NCBI GenBank assembly: GCA_035578155.1 | Contig: JAPWDM010000001.1 | Location: 92,331,024-92,395,023, forward strand | Direction of reading: 5' to 3' | Source: Brachynemurus nebulosus | Taxonomy: Eukaryota; Arthropoda; Insecta; Neuroptera; Myrmeleontidae | DNA: 64,000 bases | Shown: piece by piece, positions 57,974 through 64,000 of the stretch | Layout of the letters: each line of letters opens with the position of its first letter | Numbering within the stretch: the stretch's first letter is position 1 | Notes under the pieces: generated by a model | Seen by the model: only the letters and a program-made list of their open reading frames with translations | Databases searched by the model: none | What the model was told of the DNA's origin: nothing | Position numbers and translations under genes: made by a program

Positions 57974-59484
57974 ATAATCTGACTACATACATGTACTAGT
58001 GACATCTAGCCACAATAGTGTAATTACATCTAATTGGGCTACTTGGATTAAAAAAAGAAAGATCTAAGTACAGTCGGTGTTTATGGTATGAAGATCGACC
58101 TAATTAACCACAGATTTAATTTACCGTCTTAATTAAGAGAGGTCGTTAAATATACCACTGCACTAGAGTGCTTATAATAAATGGAGTGGTGACATGTGTG
58201 CTGAACGCTGATTGGTTCTGGCATTTTCTATCCAAAGTTTTCGTAAAATACATTGGAAATAAATTAAATGTTAACAAAAACCATTTAGTTTAACTTCGAA
58301 ACAAAAATTAAAAATTTTTAATTGTTCATTAATTTATAACTTATTAACTAACAATAATTATGTACTCAAAAATATTTACTCAAACATGTGATAATTAATT
58401 CTGAAGCTTCCCGCTCTGTTTTGGATAGAAAATGGATGACATGTCACGACTCTATTTATTATAGGAACTCTACACTGCACGAATAATAAATATACATGTA
58501 TGCAGAAGTGCACAATTTGCAGATTCTGCAATAATGCAGCAACGCGGTTAAAAAGTTATGATATACATATAAGGTTGAGTTGAGATCGGAGAATTGAACA
58601 TGGAGAGTTGGGAATAAGAGTTGAAGTAGTGAGGTCGAGATCGAGAGTTGAAGGAGTGGAGTTGGATGTTAGATTTGGGAGAGTGTAGAAAAAAGGGGTT
58701 GGATGTGAGCTTTTAAGAAGTAAGGGTCTGTATAAGGAGGTTTTGGGGTTAATTGATGGTAGTGTAGTGTGGAAGAAAATGTGAAAATCGAGGGGTAGCT
58801 AAAAGCAGAAGAAAGACGAACAAGAAGAAAAGTCTAATTAGTGTCTGTTCGGTGAGCGTAGATTTATAATTATCTCTCATTTTTCCTTGAGGTAAGTTAT
58901 CATAAGCTTTCTTTATCATTTAGTAATATTTAGTTAAGTGTAATTTTTTTTATTTATTTGACTTGATGATTAAGTTTCGAATAATTACATAGGCCGAATT
59001 TAATTTCATTTTCTTTTAATAACGAGAAGTAGATTCATTAATTTTGTTAACAAATTTAACTTGCTTAATTTTCTTTCAATGACTGTTTTAAACAATAATT
59101 AAAAAAGAGAGATTTTATATAATAATATTTTTGTCAACATTTTTGGGGTAAACGTCTAGTATATTTTTAGACAATTTCTTTTATTTTCATGGGCCTTCTT
59201 GAATTATATTAGTTAAGGGGTACAGTAATTAATTATGTTCAATATATGTTCAATATATTCTTGTTCATTAAACTTATAATTTTAGTTTCATTTAAAAAGA
59301 AACCTCGAAGCATGCGTTATGATTAACCCTTGCAAACAACCCCCTTTACCCCTTTTCCCTTCCCTTCCGGGTAAACACCTATATGGTGGGCTTCCGGAGC
59401 GAGTACCAGTCTCGCACGAACTAACCCACATACTAAGTACCTAGTTCGGGCAACCGCTCGACCAAACTAGGACCGGTCACAACA
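57974..59484 (+). repeat. 3' LTR of the decayed gypsy element, ~1.5 kb
   Basis: It begins TAATCTGACTACATACATG after the polypurine tract and ends about ...GACCGGTCACAACA. A GAGTTGA-rich segment (about 58570-58680) and a GC-richer end with GCGAGTACCAGTCTCGC resemble the solo LTR at 34330-36685. The initial TA instead of TG suggests mutation. No target duplication can be checked because the 5' side is lost. Confidence 0.6.
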
Positions 59485-60955
59485 CCGAAGACTGAATTTT
59501 CCATGTGCCTTCGTCACAAGGTGGAGACTCTGCTGGAATAATTGCCAAACATTTTAAATCAACTCAAAGTGGACGACTACTCCCTTTTAGACTTGGACAT
59601 AACAAAAGATTTTGCGGAAATACTTAACAAGATAGAAATGTGTTAATTTTTAACGAATAATTGTAACTTCTGCTACCAAGGAGAGAACAAAGAGAATTGC
59701 AATGTAATTGTGGATAATGATAAAACAATTAGAATTGACTGCTTAACATGGCTAAATTCGAATGCTAGAATTAAAATATATAACAAATTTGTCTGCCAAA
59801 TAATAAGTCCAAGAGAAACAAGCAGATTGGTAATCATATTATTGATTTTATTAGTTGTCTAGATATGCGATTAAAGGAAACATTTTCATCTGTTTTGGCT
59901 AAGAAACACGGAGCTACAAGATTGGAAGTAACAATATATAACTACAATACTGGAAATTATTATAAAGTAGAAAAGACATTTAATCCATTAGACGATTGTT
60001 TAACATTATTAGAAGATAGTAAAAGCTATTTCCAAAGTTTCAATTGCTAAAATGTGAATAAAATTAACAGAGAGTCTACAGAACAGCTGCTGCCTCGTAT
60101 TCAATAATCTTCTACAATATGTTTATTCGGGAAATAAAAACACCAAAAAATTGACTGGATTACAAATTAAACTACCAGATAATTTAGAAACTAGAAATAA
60201 AATAATTATTGAATTTCTGCATTCAGTTTTATTTGTTACGTATTAATGTTATAGGAATTGTGGAAGATGTTACTGACAAAAGTAACATACGTATTATGCA
60301 AAAATGCTATTATTAAAAATGGAGAAACATTTTTCTCAAAGTCTAGGACAATTATTCCCACGATAGATATAAGTACTGAGTAGGTACACAAGATTGATCA
60401 AAACTAATAATGTAATTTTGCAAGTTCTAAGGAAGAGGACCAATATAACTAACACGTTGACTCCATATACAGTTAAGAAAATAGAACCATTGCTACCAGT
60501 TTATGTAATATTAGCAAAGAAACGACAACTAGAGTTGGAAGAAATAGATTTGAAGAAAGCAAAAATATAAACATTTACTAGAAAAAGGATGCAAGTCAGC
60601 AGAACTAAAAGAAAAAATATTAAATCATTTTAGAAAATATTGAAAGAATTTGGATACAACTAGAATTTATAATATTTCTGCATCTACTGTTAATAAAAAA
60701 GGAAAATACCCCTATGTAGGAGTCCTCGCAGAAAAAGATGGAATTAAAGACGTGTATTTTTTAAAAAGATATTTAAAAATTGGTTTATAAATATTTACGG
60801 GACCAAAGAAAAATTTAAAGACAAGGGTTACTTTATTATTCCGTACAATGGAATGAACTTAATCCTCTTACAGACAGAAGAGCCGTGTATGACATTTAAC
60901 ACTAATGGAGTTACTACATTTAATGATCATTCATTTGCAAAAATAGGGAAAATAA
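59485..60955 (+). pseudogene. Decayed coding region of unknown family, part 1
   Basis: A long stretch with coding-like composition but many stops and frameshifts. Readable pieces in changing plus-strand frames include 'DYSLLDLDITKDFAEIL', '[16 protein letters not shown]', '[16 protein letters not shown]' and the longest open part (59865-60050) with 'RLKETFSSVLAKKHGATRL' and 'LEVTIYNY'. Further on come 'NTKKLTGLQIKLPDN', 'EPLLPVYVILAKKRQ', and 'KGYFIIPYNGMNL' close to 60840. I do not recognise the protein. The R-L-E-V-T-I-Y stretch recalls acidic/basic strands in replication-initiator proteins, but this is weak inference. A MITE-like insertion interrupts it at about 60960. Confidence 0.5.
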
Positions 60956-60957
60956 CA

Positions 60958-61318
60958 AAAGCAAGGGCGCCCACACCCGGGGGCAGGAGGGCGGCCCCCT
61001 TGGCTTTTAGGGAAAGGGTAAAATATATGTGTTTATTTTTGATCTTTAATTGTACGAGTATTATGTTTAGGGAAAAATTTCAAAGAAAACTCGGCACGAA
61101 GAAGAAGATGTCTCTTTTTTGTTTTTTCGGCACTTGAATTTTTAAGGGTTAAATGTGTTTAAAAAATTTTTTTGTGCCCGTCATTTCTCTCGCCGCCTCT
61201 GAATATCAGAACTGAAACGTTTTATAGTTACTTATAAGTCGCCATTCGTCATCCAAAATGTTAAAAATTTCCATGTCTAGCCTCCCTCCCTACAAATTGG
61301 GCGCCTTTGCTCCGAAGT
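60958..61318. mobile_element. hAT-like MITE inserted in the decayed coding region
   Basis: CAAGGGCGCCCACACCCGGG at the left and AAATTGGGCGCCTTTG at the right form an imperfect inverted terminus. The GC-rich left end contrasts with the AT-rich host, and coding-like sequence resumes right after it. The flanks do not give a clean 8-bp duplication. Confidence 0.5.
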
Positions 61319-61682
61319 ATGGGAAGATATAAGTAATTTAACTTACAATGACAACGAAGTAGAACAAATCAATGATATTACCATCCAAGAAATAAAAGAT
61401 AAAATTAAAGTTACACAATGTCGGAGCTTGGAAGAACTAGAGGAAAGAACAGAGCTGATTATTAGAGGAATAAAGCAAATTAGCCATAGAAACAAAATAC
61501 GTTTACAGTTCGAAAACTTCGATGTATTACATATACCGAATGCATTGTATATATCGAACTACTGGGTAGAAAAAGAATTACAAAACGCTAATGTAAATTT
61601 ATATTACAAAAGCAAAATTAGATTGGATAGGATTAAGACCACCACTAGTAAAAATAAAGAAAGAATCGTGTTTTGTGTATAA
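61319..61682 (+). pseudogene. Decayed coding region of unknown family, part 2 (C-terminal)
   Basis: Coding resumes after the insertion with a frame that is open from about 61319 to a TAA at 61680-61682. It is charged and helical ('EVEQINDITIQEIKDKIK', 'LEELEERTELIIRG'), then 'ENFDVLHIPNALYISNYWV' and 'NLYYKSKIRLDRIKT'. It is followed by AATAAATAAA signals at about 61703. It is most likely the intact C-terminus of the same unknown protein. Confidence 0.5.
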
Positions 61683-61828
61683 AAAATGTATGTTTTTATT
61701 CAAATAATAAATAAATATAAAAATTGTACAATTTTTTGTAAAGTTTTTTATAAAATCTCATAATTTTTCCCACAGTACCAGTGCTATCGTTCATACTCGC
61801 ATATTTCCAATAAATTAATCATTGTAAA

Positions 61829-62378
61829 TCTATACATATAATAAAATTGTAACGAGACCATTTCTGTACATGGAATATTTTTTGAAAATTGTACTGGTAC
61901 TGTAAGTAGTTATCGATGTAGATACCAAAACAGCGATTTTTAGAATTTTTGTCTGTCTGTTTGTCTGTTCACGCATCACGCAAAAACTATTGGACGGATT
62001 TTAATGAAATTTGGTGTGATGATAACTTATTACCTGGGTCAACATCTAAAATACTTTTTACTCCGGGAAAATTTCTCATTCCCATGGGAAAATGGAAAAA
62101 CCATTTTGAGCATGTGCACAATTAGGCAAAAACTATTGGACGGATTTTAATAAAATTTGGTGTGGTGATAACTTATTACTTGGGTCAATATTTAAGACAT
62201 TTTTTACTCCGGGAAAATTTCTCATTCCCACAGCAAAATAGAAAAACCATTTTGAGCATGTGCCTGCATTACCCAAAAATTATTATTCTTTGCAAGTTCT
62301 GTATAATTATTACACTTACGTACTTCTTATTGAGTTTATAACAATGCTTTGCGCGAAAGACGTCGCGGGTACAGCTAG
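61829..62378 (+). mobile_element. Non-autonomous Helitron, 550 bp
   Basis: It starts TCTATACATATAATAAAATT and ends GCGGGTACAGCTAG, between host A and T, the Helitron insertion rule. A CGCG...CGCG hairpin lies just before the CTAG terminus. The interior has the TGTCTGTCTGTTTGTCTGTTC run and 'AAAAACTATTGGACGGATTT' typical of insect Helitrons. A ~137-bp internal segment is tandemly duplicated (about 61981-62250). There are no RepHel coding sequences, so it depends on another element. Confidence 0.85.
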
Positions 62379-62461
62379 TAATAAATAAATATGAAATAAT
62401 TATCATAAAGTAACGCTGAAATCTACTAAAATTAATCATTACTATCTACACTAAACACCAA

Positions 62462-62924
62462 CAGTGGCGTAGCTGTGGAGACTGCGCCCCTGGCCAGACT
62501 TGATAGTAGCGCCCTTTGTTTGATAAAAAGACGGGAAGGGTTCAGTAACTTAATAACTTAAAAAATTCGCCCTCTACCTACAATCACATCATACGTCTCT
62601 TCTCATCTTTTGCACAAACTACAGCTATCTGGGCACGATTTATCAAACTTCACAGAATCATGCGATAACGACACCCAGTTTTATCCCAGACTTATAGAAA
62701 TGCCAAATATCTCTTTACTTTCAACTTATAACCTAGCTTAAGACTACCCAGTGTAACCATACTTATGTTAATTGTTATTTTACCTTAGTCTATGTTTATG
62801 AGTAATTTTTTCAATGTTCTTAGTATCAAAGTCAGATGATGCGTATTCCTTGACGCTTAAGCGAAACAATCGTGGCGGCGCCCCTGGCGGGGGCTATCCC
62901 TGCCACCCGCTTGCTACGCCACTG
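62462..62924. mobile_element. hAT-type MITE, 463 bp, with 8-bp target duplication
   Basis: It starts CAGTGGCGTAGC and ends GCTACGCCACTG, a perfect 12-bp inverted terminus, flanked by identical AACACCAA at 62454-62461 and 62925-62932. GCGCCCCTGGC phrases follow both ends. Same terminal family as the MITE at 18087-18503. Confidence 0.92.
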
Positions 62925-63120
62925 AACACCAAGAGCAACACCAAGGGTAGCACCAAAATTGGTGTAAAAGTGACAACACCAAAAGTAACACCAGAAATTA
63001 ATGAAGGAGTGACGCCAGCACCAAAAATTGGTGTAAAAGTGACACCAGCACAAAAAGCTTTACTCTGAGTGATTCTTATTGCTCTGAATGACTCCTGTTA
63101 CTCAGAGAAAAGCTTTCGGT
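62925..63120. repeat. AACACCAA-type minisatellite and a small hairpin
   Basis: The region repeats phrases such as CACCAAAATTGGTGTAAAAG (about 62955 and 63019). A hairpin joins AAAAGCTTTACTCTGAGT (about 63053) with ACTCAGAGAAAAGCTTT (about 63100). A Thr/Pro/Lys-rich frame read through it reflects the repeats. Confidence 0.6.
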
Positions 63121-63303
63121 GCTGATGTCACTTTCCAGTAATTTCTTTAACGCATTTTGCCATTTTTTTTTCTCTGCAAAAGAAAAGGTAGTTTTGCTTT
63201 TACTCCATGTCTTGTAGAAATAAATTAAAAAATTTTCCTCGTAAGTAACTATTAAAAGCACCATATTTTTTTCACAATAAAACTGTTTTCCATCACCACT
63301 CAT
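63076..63303 (-). pseudogene. Fragment of unknown coding sequence, copy 2
   Basis: A 75-codon open minus-strand frame starting 'MSGDGKQFYCEKN', with 'LLIVTYEENFLIYFYKTW' and 'KKKWQNALKKLLESDI'. The DNA is closely similar to 52984-53170, in opposite orientation, but here the frame is open. Whether it is a real short gene, an exon or a mobile-element piece cannot be told. No known domain is recognised. Confidence 0.4.
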
Positions 63304-63873
63304 TCAACATACATGCTGATATAAGCCCAGTGCATATGTATGCATGCTAAAACTATTACACCAGTGATCCTCAAACAGTGGTCTCGAAATTTTTGTCGAA
63401 AAGTTAATTGTTTCGAAAACTAAGCAATATTGAAAAAAATGGTATTAGGATTGGAATAACTCTCGAACGAAAAGACTTTCTTTTGCGAAATTTGGTGAAA
63501 ATATTGGAAGTCCCAAACCGTTACACGAGTTCGTTAACCAAACACGTCGGATGCCCGGAACATGGTTTTTTTTGACAATTTTCGTGAAAAAATTAGCTTT
63601 TGGCCAAAATTTCCAACATTTTTTACACCATTGAAACGGGGAGAAAAAAATCACAAAAAAGGTCTTTAAACAATTATTCTATGTCAACTAGTTTCCGAAA
63701 AAAATTAATTTTTGTAAACGGAAATTCGCTATGTTATGCCGGATACTGCGACAGGGGTATTTTTATTTTCTGATCAGAGGTGTATTTCTTGAGATATTTC
63801 ACCGTTTCCACACTTTTCTTCCGCAATCAGAATAAAACAAATAAATTTTTACAGTTACAGAGCGCTATTCAAT
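63304..63873. other. Repeat-like AT-rich stretch, no gene seen
   Basis: CAGTGATCCTCAAACAGTGG (about 63362) resembles an hAT-type MITE end, but its partner was not found. The segment 63440-63720 reads like decayed repeat. No gene. Confidence 0.35.
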
Positions 63874-64000
63874 ATGGCGAATATGACAACACGCTCTGCT
63901 GAAAAAAATAATAAACATAAGGAAGACAGTTTAAACTCTGTAGGAATGTTTAAAGATTTAATTAATAGTGACGAATTTGGTGAATTTTTCCAAAAATTTG
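63874..64000 (+). CDS. Start of an open frame running off the window (hypothetical)
   Basis: An ATG with A at -3 begins a frame open to the window end, 42 codons ('MANMTTRSAEKNNKHKEDS' then 'FKDLINSDEFGEFFQKF'). The polar, charged start followed by a helix is coding-like, and could be the N-terminus of a retroelement ORF1 or of a host gene. Too short to assign. Confidence 0.4.
   Translation, partial: MANMTTRSAEKNNKHKEDSLNSVGMFKDLINSDEFGEFFQKF

Larger units (their letters stand above)
53240..59484 (+). mobile_element. Decayed Ty3/gypsy element, 5' part truncated
   Basis: A second gypsy-type element in the same orientation as the intact one but riddled with stops and frameshifts. Pol remnants run from about 53760 to 56545, followed by a possible env-like start (56654-56791), a 119-bp tandem duplication, a polypurine tract (AAGGGGGAAGCAA, about 57961-57973) and a 3' LTR. 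At 53248 the string AATCTGACTACAT, identical to the start of the 3' LTR (57975), suggests that the 5' LTR was deleted down to its first bases or that only a trace remains. It is much older than the intact element. Confidence 0.75.

Overview
The window is AT-rich eukaryotic DNA with no ordinary host gene that I can support. The contents are a Tc1/mariner N-terminal fragment, a Penelope-type GIY-YIG fragment, a Tigger/pogo transposase, hAT-type MITEs with 8-bp target duplications, a Helitron and Ty3/gypsy LTR elements. Together with dense (AT)n and foldback repeats, these suggest a large, repeat-rich arthropod genome, most likely an insect. I cannot name the order from sequence alone.

Layout. 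Positions 1-8.7 kb are a mosaic of long inverted repeats, including a 2.7-kb foldback (1702-4449) whose arms are tandem arrays of a ~175-bp unit. A tRNA-like sequence lies at 9.1 kb. A Tc1/mariner foldback made of two N-terminal transposase halves facing each other occupies 9598-11107. Further foldbacks lie at 11.95-12.55 kb and 12.8-14.3 kb, followed by a Penelope fragment (14.7-15.06 kb). From 15.9 to 23.2 kb there are TA-flanked MITEs that reiterate a terminal motif internally, hAT MITEs, and a four-layer nest of insertions (19.99-22.79 kb). From 23.2 to 30.5 kb there are only repeats, microsatellite hairpins and a perfect palindrome.

A 6.58-kb Tigger/pogo-like transposon spans 30543-37124. 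Its minus-strand transposase is broken but retains HTH, CENP-B-like, DDE and C-terminal regions. A solo LTR with flanking ACTA (34330-36685) is inserted in it. After more MITEs (37-42 kb) comes the only intact autonomous-looking element, a Ty3/gypsy retrotransposon (42467-52360). It has open gag and pol frames, LTRs that look identical by eye, a CTAA target duplication and an unusual tandem double 3' LTR. A second, heavily decayed gypsy relative follows (about 53.2-59.48 kb). Then come a decayed protein-coding stretch of unknown family (59.5-61.7 kb), a non-autonomous Helitron (61829-62378), an hAT MITE (62462-62924) and the start of an open frame at the window edge.

The elements work as mobile-DNA layers, not as an operon or pathway. 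The intact gypsy element could supply Gag, protease, RT/RNase H and integrase. The MITEs depend on transposases coded elsewhere. Nesting gives a relative insertion order at several sites. The most interesting patterns are the MITE families that carry a terminal motif in several internal copies, the density of long foldbacks, the tandem 3' LTR, and the unassigned decayed protein at 59.5-61.7 kb.
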